Shown here piece after piece: positions 4,746-11,747 of a stretch of DNA of 11,747 nt; the stretch's first letter is position 1, and the number at the start of each line of letters is the position of its first letter. This DNA is from Pseudopelobacter sp964601865 (GTDB lineage: Bacteria; Desulfobacterota; Desulfuromonadia; Geobacterales; Pseudopelobacteraceae): the NCBI GenBank assembly GCA_964601865.1, contig CAZRPI010000106.1, positions 1-11,747 on the forward strand, in the 5' to 3' direction. Made by a program: the position numbers and the translations under genes. The notes under the pieces are model-generated. The model saw nothing but the letters and a program-made list of their open reading frames with translations. It was not told where the DNA came from and did not search any database.

Positions 4746-6560
4746 CTACAGCGGGATGAAGGTGGCGGTCACGGTGAATGCCTTGTCCATGGTCAGGCTG
4801 CAGGCATTTCCCGATGGAGACGGGCAACCCGTCCATCCCTTCAGCCTGGAACTCGCGTCGGGAACGGCGGTAAGGGTTACCGGCGTGTGGTACGGCACTT
4901 TGGTGCTGCAGTTCGTTGCTGCTCCCACGGCACAGTCTATGACGGTTCCATAGGTAACCGCCCCTGATCCGACCACTCCCTTCACCTTCTTGCTCTTGCT
5001 CACGACCTTGAGAACGTAGTCACCCACGAATATTCCCTGAACCGATTTTGACTTGTCCATGGTAACGGTGCACGGACCGGTTCCCGGGCAGGAATCTGAT
5101 GGTTTCCATCCCTTGAAGACCGAACCGGCGTCGGCGGTGGCGGTAAGGGTGGTCTGCATGTTTTTTAAGTACTTTTCATGGCAGTCGGTACCGCAGTTGA
5201 TCGTCAGGTCGCCGTTGGTTACCGTTCCCCTGCCACCGTTGACATGACTCTGGGTAAGGGTGAGCTGGAAAGTCGGCGCGGGCTTGAAGGTGGCGGTCAC
5301 CTTCCTGTCCTTATCCAGAACAACCCTGCACACGTTATCCGTAGCGCTGGCACATCCGGACCATTTGGAAAACAGGGAGTAGACGTCATCCGGCAGGGCG
5401 GTAAGGGTTACCGGGTTTCCCTTCACGAAGGATGCCTTGCAGGTTGCTCCGCAATCTATGCCCGCCGGTGACGATGTGACGGCGCCTGACCCCTTGCCGG
5501 ATCTGGCGACGGTGAGGGCCTGCATGACGGGCATTACCTGCTGGATGAACTGGCCGTAGGCGGTGGGTAGGCTGCCGACCGTGACGTACTTTTCCACCGT
5601 GTTCGTAGCGGCGTCAATGACGGCCACGTTGTTGCTGAATTTGTTCGCCACGTATACCTTGGCGCCATCGGGCGTCACCGAAACCCCCTCGGGAGCGTTT
5701 CCAACATTTATGGTGGTGACAACTTCCCTCTTGGCGGTGTCGATCACGGAGACGGTGTGGCCATTGCTGACTGGCCCGAAATTGCTCACGTAGGCCCTGG
5801 AGCCGTCGGGATTCAGGGCCACGCAGACCGGATTGCCCCCCACTGGAACCGAGTCGGTTATGGAGAATGTGTTGGCGTTGACGATGTTCAGCCGGTTTTT
5901 ACTGGTTTCCGTGACATACAGTGTGCTGCCGTCCGGACTGACCGCAATCCCGTTTGGCCATCCGAAAACCCGACTGGATGTGTTGAGAGAGTAGGGGGAC
6001 GTGGTGCTGATCCGTGTTATGGTCCCGTTACTATTGTCCGTCACATACACGTACGGCTGTTTGGGATTGGCCGCCGCTCCAATGGGGTCACTGGCAAACA
6101 GTTCGGTGGTGTGGACCACCGTTCTGGTCGCGGTGTCGATGACCGATGCCTTGCCGCTGCCGCAATTCGCCACGAATGCGAGAGAACCCGAAGTGTTGAA
6201 GGCGATGCCGCAGGGCCATGTGCCCACCGGAATCGGGTCACCAAGTACCTTGCCGCTCGCGGTATCGATCACGGTAACGGTGTTATTGTCCTGGTTAGAG
6301 ACATAAACCTGGGAACCGTCGGGATTAACCGCCACGCCAGCGGGGCCGCCACCCACCGGGATCGGATCACCCACTACGGTGTCCGAAGCCGTATCGATCA
6401 CGGTGACGTTGTTGCTGCTGCTGTTGGTGATATAGGCAAACGGGGCCGCTTGTCCGGGCGCTGGCGCTGCGGCGAGAATCATGACCAGATAGGGGATGGT
6501 CCATGTGACAGACTTCGAGAAGGTGAGGATTGTGGCTGCAGATAATTGTGCTTTGCCCAT
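4746..6560 (-). CDS. Secreted YVTN seven-bladed beta-propeller with three four-cysteine repeat modules
   Basis: This 604-residue protein starts at ATG 6560, with AGGAGG 6 bases upstream; the ATG at 6602 lacks such a site. Residues 1-39 form a signal peptide with a hydrophobic core near IPYLVMILAAA and a break at APGQAA. Residues 40-335 hold seven YVTN units, with xYVxN motifs near 43, 86, 129, 172, 215, 257 and 303 and VIDTA and PDG motifs between them, so one complete seven-bladed propeller. Residues 348-604 are three tandem modules of about 80 residues that look like the bacterial repeat domain found with InlB B-repeats (Flg_new_2-like), each ending TVTATF or similar. Each module has four cysteines: 370/374/403/411, 456/460/491/497 and 543/551/579/587. 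They are likely paired as disulfides in an oxidising compartment. The role is probably binding or surface structure; YVTN proteins occur as surface-layer, electron-transfer accessory and adhesion proteins, and the sequence does not choose among these. A terminator follows. Confidence 0.88.
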   Translation of the reverse strand: MGKAQLSAATILTFSKSVTWTIPYLVMILAAAPAPGQAAPFAYITNSSSNNVTVIDTASDTVVGDPIPVGGGPAGVAVNPDGSQVYVSNQDNNTVTVIDTASGKVLGDPIPVGTWPCGIAFNTSGSLAFVANCGSGKASVIDTATRTVVHTTELFASDPIGAAANPKQPYVYVTDNSNGTITRISTTSPYSLNTSSRVFGWPNGIAVSPDGSTLYVTETSKNRLNIVNANTFSITDSVPVGGNPVCVALNPDGSRAYVSNFGPVSNGHTVSVIDTAKREVVTTINVGNAPEGVSVTPDGAKVYVANKFSNNVAVIDAATNTVEKYVTVGSLPTAYGQFIQQVMPVMQALTVARSGKGSGAVTSSPAGIDCGATCKASFVKGNPVTLTALPDDVYSLFSKWSGCASATDNVCRVVLDKDRKVTATFKPAPTFQLTLTQSHVNGGRGTVTNGDLTINCGTDCHEKYLKNMQTTLTATADAGSVFKGWKPSDSCPGTGPCTVTMDKSKSVQGIFVGDYVLKVVSKSKKVKGVVGSGAVTYGTVIDCAVGAATNCSTKVPYHTPVTLTAVPDASSRLKGWTGCPSPSGNACSLTMDKAFTVTATFIPL

Positions 6561-6659
6561 ATCGTGCCTCCTGGATCGCTGTTGAGATGAAAAAAGTACC
6601 ATCCTCTGATACCACGTTTGGATGCAAATAGGTATTTATTTTAATCTCTGTGGGTGCAA

Positions 6660-6730
6660 TTCCCCGCCCCTTGGGGCGATTGATGCATCCAGAAAGGTCG
6701 TAGATACCCCGCTGCTTGCGGCGGGGTAAT
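6660..6730. repeat. REP-like palindrome pair (BIME/REPIN-like)
   Basis: There are two GC-rich hairpins about 30 bases apart. The first is CGCCCC-TT-GGGGCG (6665-6678). The second begins with the tetranucleotide GTAG (6700-6703), then TACCCCGCTGC/GCGGCGGGGTA arms (6705-6715 and 6718-6728) around a TT loop, fully paired as RNA if one U-G pair is allowed. A GTAG-type tetranucleotide before a hairpin is the hallmark of REP elements mobilised by REP-associated tyrosine transposases (TnpA-REP/RAYT). The minus-strand translation NELPRRKQRGIY is a spurious peptide I associate with such repeats in several genomes. No transposase is encoded in the window. The element lies in the divergent region between the YVTN gene and the deacetylase gene (6561-6900), which otherwise holds only their leaders. 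Confidence 0.7.
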
Positions 6731-6900
6731 TCATTTGTTTTTACGCGTACTTGTTCCAAATGTCATTCCTGGCAATTAACATTATTGCGGAGATGGACGT
6801 AGGCTGCACCGGCGGCATGCATTTTCTGGACTTGTCGCTTCCGGAGGCATATATACTGTTCCGGATCGCACGCATATCACGCATCGACCGGGAGTGACGA

Positions 6901-7692
6901 ATGAACCCTCGACTGCTCAGGAAGGCAATTCCGATAATCGCGGCATTATTCATGGCAACCCTGTTTTCGCCGCATTGCTGGAGCAATGGCCCTCAGGCCG
7001 ACACCCGGAAACCGCTGTATCACATCTACCTGACGTTCGACGACGGTCCTCTTGAAGGGAGCGAAGACATCGACGCCGCGGTCAGGGCGGAGAAGATCAA
7101 GGTCAACGTCTTTGTGGTTGGTTCCCATGTCCGGGCCGTTCCACGCATGCGCAACTATTTCCAGTTGTACGAGAACAACCCGTACATTGAAGTGGGCAAT
7201 CACAGCTACAGCCATGCCCATGATGAATACCGGCTGTTCTACGACGATCCCTCCTTCGTTTACCGGGATTTCGTCAGGAACGAGCAGGTCCTGCGGCTCA
7301 GGTCGAAACTGGCGCGCCTTCCCGGCCGGAACATGTGGCGGGTGGGGGGCAAAACGATCAATGACGTGAGAAGCGGCGCGTCCGCCGCCGATCTACTGGC
7401 CAGGAACGGCTATTCGGTTTTCGGATGGGATCTGGAATGGCAGCACGACTCCCGGACGGGCGCGCCGGTTCAGACGGTGGGGGACATCTTTCACCAGATC
7501 GAGACCCTCCTGAGGGAGCGCAGGACCGTGACCCAGCACAATATCGTCATCCTGTGCCACGATGAAATGTTCAGGAAAAACTGGGAAGAAACCGAGTTGA
7601 AACAGCTTTTTGAACGTCTGAAGTCAACGGGATTGTACGAATTCAACCATCTGAGCGAGTATCCAGGACAGCATGGGAACACTGCCAGGTAG
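6901..7692 (+). CDS. Secreted NodB-family polysaccharide deacetylase
   Basis: The 263-residue protein starts at ATG 6901 with GGGAG 6 bases upstream. A TATACT at 6852-6857 could be its -10, without a clear -35. Residues 1-28 form a signal peptide (RLLRK, then IPIIAALFMATLF). The NodB motifs are present in order: TFDDGP (45-50) with the catalytic-base and metal Asp47/Asp48, NHSYSH (100-105) with metal ligands His101 and His105, a variant third motif LPGRNMWR (140-147), WDLEWQHD (177-183) and ILCHDE (218-222) with His220. The family removes acetyl groups from N-acetylglucosamine-containing or other acetylated polysaccharides using a divalent metal, here presumably in the periplasm. The substrate (peptidoglycan, exopolysaccharide or LPS-linked sugar) cannot be read from sequence. 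It lies 155 bases ahead of lptF on the same strand, but lptF has its own promoter, so co-transcription is uncertain. Confidence 0.9.
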   Translation: MNPRLLRKAIPIIAALFMATLFSPHCWSNGPQADTRKPLYHIYLTFDDGPLEGSEDIDAAVRAEKIKVNVFVVGSHVRAVPRMRNYFQLYENNPYIEVGNHSYSHAHDEYRLFYDDPSFVYRDFVRNEQVLRLRSKLARLPGRNMWRVGGKTINDVRSGASAADLLARNGYSVFGWDLEWQHDSRTGAPVQTVGDIFHQIETLLRERRTVTQHNIVILCHDEMFRKNWEETELKQLFERLKSTGLYEFNHLSEYPGQHGNTAR

Positions 7693-7810
7693 GAATCTCT
7701 GATGTTAACCGGGACGCAAGGTTTCCGCCGATGAATTGACCGGTCGTTGCCCGACCAACGGCGCGCCGCTCAAAATCGGTCCCTGCCGGCGCCTGCCGAC
7801 GCCTGTTTTC

Positions 7811-7839
7811 TTTACACTCCGGCAGCACTCATGTATCAT
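7811..7839 (+). promoter_or_regulatory. Near-consensus sigma-70 promoter of lptF
   Basis: TTTACA (7811-7816), a 17-base spacer and TATCAT (7834-7839) match the consensus at 5 of 6 positions in each box with ideal spacing. Transcription would start at about 7846-7848, on or just before the lptF ATG at 7848. The preceding 7693-7810 contains no gene and no convincing terminator, only a weak GGTCG/CGACC hairpin around 7740-7760. Confidence 0.7.
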
Positions 7840-7847
7840 TGCCGGCC

Positions 7848-8996
7848 ATGAAACGAATCATCAACTTCTATATTATCCGCGAGATAGCTGGACTCTTCCT
7901 GCTCGGCCTGGTCATTTTCACCCTGGTCCTCCTCATGGGACGCCTGATAAAACTTACGGAAATGGTGATTTCCCACGGCGTGCCGCTGGCGGATGTGGGG
8001 TGGATGATCATCTGCCTGCTCCCCACTTTTCTCGTATATACCATACCCATGGCTTTTCTGCTGGCGGTTTTGCTCTCATTCGGACGCCTCTCTTCCGACA
8101 ATGAGTTCACGGTGATGAAGGCCTGTGGCGTCAGCCTCCTGCAGATCATGCCGCCGGTTCTGCTGTGCGGTCTCGTTGCGTCGGCCATCGGGCTGTACGT
8201 TGGAGTGATCGGAGTTCCGTGGGGAAACCAGTCCTTCACCAACACGAGTTACTCCATGCTCCAGCAGAATGTCGCTTCCACGATACGTGAGAAGGTTTTC
8301 TGGGATGACATTCCGGGAGTGGTTATCTACACCGAGCATTACGATGAAGAGCGGCGTACCCTCTCGCAGGTCCTGATATTCGACGGCCGGGAGGCTTCCC
8401 GGCCGCTTACCATCTTTGCCGACAGCGGCGTCATCGGCGGCACCAGAAATCCCCGTGAGATGCGGCTCTCGCTCGGAAACGGCAGCATTCACGTGAAGGG
8501 CAAGGATCACGAGTACCGCATGATTGATTTCGGCGAGTACGTCATGACGCTCTCAGCCCCGGGCGCTACGAACAGCATGAATCGCAATCCCAGGGATATG
8601 GACAATACGGAATTGCGCAATTTCATCGCCAGTCCCCAAACCCCTCAGCGACTCCGGCTCAAAATGTCCGGTGAGTTGCATAGCCGGTACGCCCTCCCTT
8701 TCGCCTCTCTGGTGTTCGCGGTGGTGGCGGTTCCCCTGGGGCTGCAGAATCGCCGTTCCGCCAGATCATTCGGGTTTTCGATCAGTATCGCCGTTCTCCT
8801 GATGTACTATGTGCTCCTCTCGTTAATGAGTACAATGGCCGAGAGGGGGACACTTCCGGCGGCAGTGGCGCTCTGGCTTCCCAATCTCATTTTTCTGATC
8901 ATGGGTTGCTTACTGCTCAGAGCGGTATCTCTGGAACGCAGGATTCCTTTCCCGACGTTTAAGCATTTGACAGACCTGTTCCGGAAGGCTTCATGA
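7848..8996 (+). CDS. lptF: LPS export ABC transporter permease LptF
   Basis: A 382-residue member of the YjgP/YjgQ family. LptF and LptG form the inner-membrane permease pair of the LptB2FG ATPase, which extracts LPS from the inner membrane and passes it to LptC and LptA. The sequence shows the family layout: three membrane spans in the N-terminal part (about residues 11-32, 53-80 and 101-125), a periplasmic beta-jellyroll of roughly 140 residues, and three more spans (about 284-303, 312-337 and 345-368). The family-typical N-terminus (KRIINFYIIREI) and the LSSDNEFTVMKACGVS coupling region that contacts the ATPase are visible. The ATG at 7848 is chosen over an in-frame TTG at 7839, which overlaps the -10 box. 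No Shine-Dalgarno sequence precedes the ATG, consistent with a leaderless transcript. The stop is 1 base before lptG. Assignment to F rather than G rests on gene order and N-terminal sequence. Confidence 0.9.
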   Translation: MKRIINFYIIREIAGLFLLGLVIFTLVLLMGRLIKLTEMVISHGVPLADVGWMIICLLPTFLVYTIPMAFLLAVLLSFGRLSSDNEFTVMKACGVSLLQIMPPVLLCGLVASAIGLYVGVIGVPWGNQSFTNTSYSMLQQNVASTIREKVFWDDIPGVVIYTEHYDEERRTLSQVLIFDGREASRPLTIFADSGVIGGTRNPREMRLSLGNGSIHVKGKDHEYRMIDFGEYVMTLSAPGATNSMNRNPRDMDNTELRNFIASPQTPQRLRLKMSGELHSRYALPFASLVFAVVAVPLGLQNRRSARSFGFSISIAVLLMYYVLLSLMSTMAERGTLPAAVALWLPNLIFLIMGCLLLRAVSLERRIPFPTFKHLTDLFRKAS

Positions 8997-8997
8997 C

Positions 8998-10077
8998 ATG
9001 AGTATCATCAGCCGTTATATCACCTTCACCTGGTTGCGTCTGCTGCTCCTCTGCCAGAGCAGCTTCATTGCCATATACCTCGTGCTCGACATGATGGAGA
9101 GGATCCCCAGCTTCCTTCGGTACGGCGGTTCAGTCGGCAAGATACTGGCTTTTTTCGCCTGGAAGCTTCCGGAGATCTTCGGCCAGACGGCAACCTTCTC
9201 CATACTGATGGCAACGCTGCTGACGCTCGGATTGCTGTCGAGAAACAGCGAGATAATCGCCATGAGGAGTTGCGGCATAAGTCTGTCCAGGATCTCGCGC
9301 CCCATGCTGGCGCTGGGCCTGGTGGCCACCCTGCTCATGCTCATCAACGCGGAACTGATCGTTCCGCGCAGCTATGAGAAGATGTCCAGGATCGAGCGCT
9401 CCGACATCAAAAAGAAAGGCGTTAATGCGGTTTTCAAGCTGAACAACATCTGGTTCCGTTCGGACAACCGGATTCTGCAGGCCAGCCTCTTCGAGCCGAA
9501 GACAAGGCAGCTCAGGGGGGTCGTAGTCTGGACCCTGGACCAGTCAATGAACCCGCTCAGTCGTATAGACGCGGATTCGGCGGAACCCAGCGGTGACAAC
9601 TGGATGCTTAAGGATGTGGAACAGATGGAATTCGGAAAGGACCGCCAGATCGTCGTCAAGCAGCTGCCGGCAACGCTGATGGACCTGAATCTCAAAATCG
9701 ATGATCTGAGAATACTCGACAAGAATGCGGACAACCTGAGCTACCGGAAGCTGAAGGAGTATTCGGAAAGCCTTGAAAAGGGGGGATACGAAGCCTTCCG
9801 GTACAAGACTATTATGCACGCGAAGCTGTCCGGTCCCTTTGCCGCCTTTGTCATGGTTATTCTGGGTATTCCCTTCGCATTGCGCGGCAGCCGTTCCGGT
9901 GGATTGGCGGTCGGCATTGCCGCCAGCGTAGCCATCGGTTTTGCCTACTTCCTCTTCAATGCCATGCTGCTCTCCTACGGGCGCAGTGGAGTTCTTCCCC
10001 CCATAGTCGCGGCATGGGGCGCCAACTTCGTTTTCGTCCTGAGCGGTGTCTGGCTCGCCATGACAACCAGAGGCTGA
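8998..10077 (+). CDS. lptG: LPS export ABC transporter permease LptG
   Basis: A 359-residue YjgP/YjgQ family protein, the partner of LptF in the LptB2FG exporter. It starts at ATG 8998, 1 base after the lptF stop, with GGAAGG (8983-8988) inside the end of lptF as ribosome binding site, so the two are translationally linked. Spans lie at about residues 8-30, 48-80 (re-entrant or two close helices), 99-120, 275-297, 303-325 and 334-354, with a periplasmic jellyroll domain in between. The cytoplasmic loop LLSRNSEIIAMRSCGIS is the conserved segment that docks on LptB. Near the C-terminal spans, the basic segment ALRGSRSGG is also typical. Neither lptB, lptC nor lptA is in the window, which is common in genomes where the permeases are encoded apart. 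Confidence 0.92.
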   Translation: MSIISRYITFTWLRLLLLCQSSFIAIYLVLDMMERIPSFLRYGGSVGKILAFFAWKLPEIFGQTATFSILMATLLTLGLLSRNSEIIAMRSCGISLSRISRPMLALGLVATLLMLINAELIVPRSYEKMSRIERSDIKKKGVNAVFKLNNIWFRSDNRILQASLFEPKTRQLRGVVVWTLDQSMNPLSRIDADSAEPSGDNWMLKDVEQMEFGKDRQIVVKQLPATLMDLNLKIDDLRILDKNADNLSYRKLKEYSESLEKGGYEAFRYKTIMHAKLSGPFAAFVMVILGIPFALRGSRSGGLAVGIAASVAIGFAYFLFNAMLLSYGRSGVLPPIVAAWGANFVFVLSGVWLAMTTRG

Positions 10078-10086
10078 CGGAAGCGC

Positions 10087-10114
10087 TTGAAATTTCCGAT
10101 GGTTCTGCTATCTT
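10087..10114 (+). promoter_or_regulatory. Possible internal promoter ahead of the IPT/TIG gene
   Basis: TTGAAA (10087-10092), a 16-base spacer and TATCTT (10109-10114) lie in the 69 bases between lptG and the IPT/TIG gene. The match is moderate (5 of 6 and 4 of 6), so it may add to read-through from lptFG rather than replace it. Confidence 0.4.
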
Positions 10115-10146
10115 GGTTCAATCTGTGGCTTAAGAGAGGCTATACA

Positions 10147-11055
10147 ATGGATCGCAGGATTTTTGTATTTCTCCTTATCCTCATATCCGCGGCCACGGCT
10201 GCTTTCCCGGCCGAGCGCCCCGAGCGCGTTATCTCCGGAAGCGCGGCAACGACGCCGCCGGCGCCCACCGTGCTCAGCATTGTTCCAGCCCAGGCCGAAC
10301 CTGGCGGAAGGGTGATGATTTTCGGCGCCGGTTTTGGGGACAGCATCAGGGTCTTCCTGGGCAGCGTGGAGATACCGAACAGGGTCACGGATGGAAAACA
10401 GGTTGAATTTGCCGTTCCCGCCCAGTTGCAGCCCGGGCTGTACGCTCTCTACCTGAAACGGGGTGACGGCGCCATAAGCCGTCCCTACAACTTTACGGTT
10501 CTTCCTCTTCGGCCGGTTCTGATCGGGCTTTCACCCGACCAGATCGATTTCTGCGCCAAGGGTGGAGACCGCGAAGTGACCGCCCTGGGACAGAATTTCA
10601 GTGAAAATTCGCTGCTGCTCTTCGACGGTGCCGGAATCAAGAGCAAGTTCATTTCCTCCGAGGCGATTTCCTTTGTTGTTCCCCAGGCATCGGGCGGCCT
10701 GCATCAGATTCTGATCAGAAACTCATCCGACAACGCCTCCCTCCCCATGTCCCTGACCATCGAGACCAAGCCCGAAATCAGCCAGATCACGACCGGAACC
10801 GAACACGTGAATTATTACGAGTTGGTTGTGGATGGCAGGAATTTTCAGCAGAATTCTTCGCTCTACGTGGATGGAATCAGGATTGGCGGACGGGGAGGGC
10901 AGGAGGCCAGCGAACGGGAGAGACTGATCTATCTGGACTGCTCCAGGTTGATCTACCAGCGCTATCCCTACTCGCCGGTGGACAAGACCATTCGGATTCA
11001 GGTTATAAATCCCGACGGCGGAGCGAGCCAGGTCATGACCATTACCGCGCCGTAG
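10147..11055 (+). CDS. Periplasmic or surface protein with three IPT/TIG-like domains
   Basis: The 302-residue protein starts at ATG 10147 with GAGAGG about 7 bases upstream; an in-frame TTG at 10087 would place charged and Trp-rich residues before the signal peptide and coincides with a -35-like box. Residues 1-22 form the signal peptide (MDRRIFVFLLILISAATAAF). Three immunoglobulin-like IPT/TIG domains follow: 39-118 (PTVLSIVPAQAEPGGRVMIF, GAGFG), 122-206 (PVLIGLSPDQIDF, GQNFSENSLLLFDG) and 209-302 (PEISQITTG, DGRNF, VINPDGGAS). The hallmarks are the PxGG...I.G.GF pattern and the closing INPDGGAS strand. Domain 1 is the clearest; 2 and 3 are divergent. Such domains mediate binding or structure and have no catalytic activity. 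It lies 69 bases after lptG on the same strand, making it a candidate partner of LPS export or of another envelope assembly; this is inference from position only. Confidence 0.85.
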   Translation: MDRRIFVFLLILISAATAAFPAERPERVISGSAATTPPAPTVLSIVPAQAEPGGRVMIFGAGFGDSIRVFLGSVEIPNRVTDGKQVEFAVPAQLQPGLYALYLKRGDGAISRPYNFTVLPLRPVLIGLSPDQIDFCAKGGDREVTALGQNFSENSLLLFDGAGIKSKFISSEAISFVVPQASGGLHQILIRNSSDNASLPMSLTIETKPEISQITTGTEHVNYYELVVDGRNFQQNSSLYVDGIRIGGRGGQEASERERLIYLDCSRLIYQRYPYSPVDKTIRIQVINPDGGASQVMTITAP

Positions 11056-11114
11056 ATCCTGATCCGGTCAATAATGATGCTCTCGCAAATTCTGAAAACA
11101 CTGCCTTGGTTCAT

Positions 11115-11193
11115 GCTTCGACAAGCTCAGCACGAACGGCATTACAGTCAGTTAGGGCATGAAAGTCCGTTCGCCCTGAGCCTGTCGAAGGGC
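11115..11193. repeat. Dispersed inverted-repeat element (TTCGACAAGCTCAG type)
   Basis: The left arm (11115-11139, containing TTCGACAAGCTCAG and ending CGAACGG) and the right arm (11167-11191, containing CTGAGCCTGTCGAAG) are inverted copies with about four mismatches. This sequence matches, from memory, a palindromic repeat found between genes in many unrelated bacteria. It lies between two convergent genes, where it does no damage, and its right arm is part of a terminator hairpin. Its mobilising enzyme is unknown to me. Confidence 0.65.
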
Positions 11194-11207
11194 GAAAAGG
11201 ACTTTTT
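11162..11207 (+). terminator. Terminator hairpin built from the dispersed repeat
   Basis: The outer stem AAAGTCC/GGACTTT (11162-11168 with 11199-11205) and the inner stem TTCGCCCT/AGGGCGAA (11170-11177 with 11189-11196) are separated by a small internal loop. Together they form a 15-bp hairpin with an 11-base loop, ending in a TTTTT run at 11203-11207. It lies about 107 bases after the IPT/TIG stop and just beyond the end of the convergent gene, so it may stop transcription from both sides. The T-run is partly in the stem, which lowers certainty. Confidence 0.55.
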
Positions 11208-11216
11208 GCGATGTCA

Positions 11217-11747
11217 TCAATAATGGATGCCGGCCAGGCGCATCTGGTTTTTCACCTCTTTGACCGTATCCGTGATCGCCTTGCGATAGTCGTCAGCGCA
11301 CAGTTGCTCTCCTTTCATGATTGCAAGGGCAATCAGCGTTGAAGAAACCTTTATTCCGTACATCTCATCGGCGAGGTCGGCCAGATGTCCGGCCACGGCA
11401 TTAACCGACTGTATCTCGTCTCTGATGGCTAACGCCTGACCGTAGATTATGATTGCTCTCCTGAAGTTTCTCTCAGCCGAAATGATCGTTGCCTCGATTT
11501 CCGGGCTTCCGCCGTAGGCCCTGACGAGAAGCCGCGGCAATTCAGGGGTGCGGAGCACGGCCGATTCCACCATTCTCTTCCCGATGCCGCTTCCGGCGGA
11601 CATTCTGTGCGTGACCATGATATCAATCGCGGTTTCAACGATACTGTGCGAAACCGCTTCGCCCGTCCCATCGTCCAGAACTATTCCAGCGATTGACAGC
11701 AGGGGTTTCAGCTTCGCCCATAACAACTTTGCCTTATCGATCACGTA
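11217..11747 (-). CDS. Hypothetical helical protein, probably cut by the window edge
   Basis: At least 175 residues are encoded, ending GIHY at the TGA 11219-11217. A GTG at 11744-11742 could be the start, but the frame remains open to the window edge and no ribosome binding site can be assessed, so the N-terminus is probably missing. The sequence is almost all alpha-helical: KLLWAKLKPLLSIAGIVL, a Gly-containing loop (DDGTGEAVSH), several amphipathic helices and a basic C-terminal helix (TDTVKEVKNQMRLAG). There is no signal peptide or long membrane span in the visible part, and no motif I recognise. It converges on the IPT/TIG gene and shares the repeat-derived terminator region. Confidence 0.65.
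   Translation of the reverse strand, partial: YVIDKAKLLWAKLKPLLSIAGIVLDDGTGEAVSHSIVETAIDIMVTHRMSAGSGIGKRMVESAVLRTPELPRLLVRAYGGSPEIEATIISAERNFRRAIIIYGQALAIRDEIQSVNAVAGHLADLADEMYGIKVSSTLIALAIMKGEQLCADDYRKAITDTVKEVKNQMRLAGIHY

Noticed and set aside
5757..6545. 262-codon plus-strand ORF antisense to the YVTN gene
   Set aside because: The opposite strand has a clear propeller with signal peptide and strong ribosome binding site; this frame is a by-product of GC-rich repeats.
6367..6759. Minus-strand ORF containing NELPRRKQRGIY
   Set aside because: It is the translation of the REP-like palindromes plus a shifted frame of the YVTN gene, not a protein.
7839..7847. TTG start for lptF three codons upstream
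   Set aside because: It overlaps the -10 box of the best promoter and has no ribosome binding site; the ATG at 7848 gives the family-typical N-terminus.

Overview
The window most resembles a scaffold from a Geobacter-like delta-proteobacterium (Geobacterales/Desulfuromonadota). This rests on overall gene content: LptF/LptG, a NodB-type deacetylase, large secreted beta-propeller proteins, several very small MerR-like or unrecognised proteins, and abundant palindromic intergenic repeats. It is an inference from style, since no marker gene is present. One run of exactly 100 Ns is flanked by identical 55-base sequences, so this is a draft or metagenome assembly and the gap is probably artificial.

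Layout. At 1-116 there is a degenerate dispersed palindrome. At 117-497 (+) lies an alkyltransferase-like (ATL) DNA-lesion sensor with Trp in place of the MGMT cysteine. At 716-964 and 995-1449 (+) is a two-gene unit: a small HTH-like protein with a Cys/Gly-rich tail, and a 99-residue protein of unknown function that is interrupted by the assembly gap. From 6560 down to 1382 the minus strand carries two large predicted secreted beta-propeller proteins, one with 7 YVTN blades plus three four-cysteine modules and one with 14 Asp-box (BNR) repeats. Between them are three very small genes: a 72-residue unknown, a 60-residue MerR-like HTH protein and a 61-residue membrane protein. The last two are translationally coupled. 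Two good intrinsic terminators divide this stretch into separate transcription units.

From 6901 the plus strand carries cell-envelope genes: a secreted NodB-family deacetylase, then lptF and lptG (the membrane permease of the LPS exporter, 1 base apart), then a periplasmic protein made of three IPT/TIG-like domains. lptF has a near-consensus promoter whose predicted start point falls on or next to its ATG, so the mRNA may be leaderless. The IPT/TIG gene ends towards a minus-strand gene of unknown function that runs off the window. A palindromic repeat between them also forms a terminator.

How they fit together: LptF/LptG extract LPS from the inner membrane. The IPT/TIG protein is co-directional and close enough to be co-transcribed, making it a candidate accessory factor. 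The deacetylase could modify an envelope polysaccharide. The propeller proteins probably act outside the cytoplasm, but their ligands cannot be read from sequence. I see no clear defence system, CRISPR array, prophage, transposase, tRNA or rRNA. The most notable non-gene signals are the spurious assembly gap, the three families of dispersed palindromes and the lptF promoter geometry.
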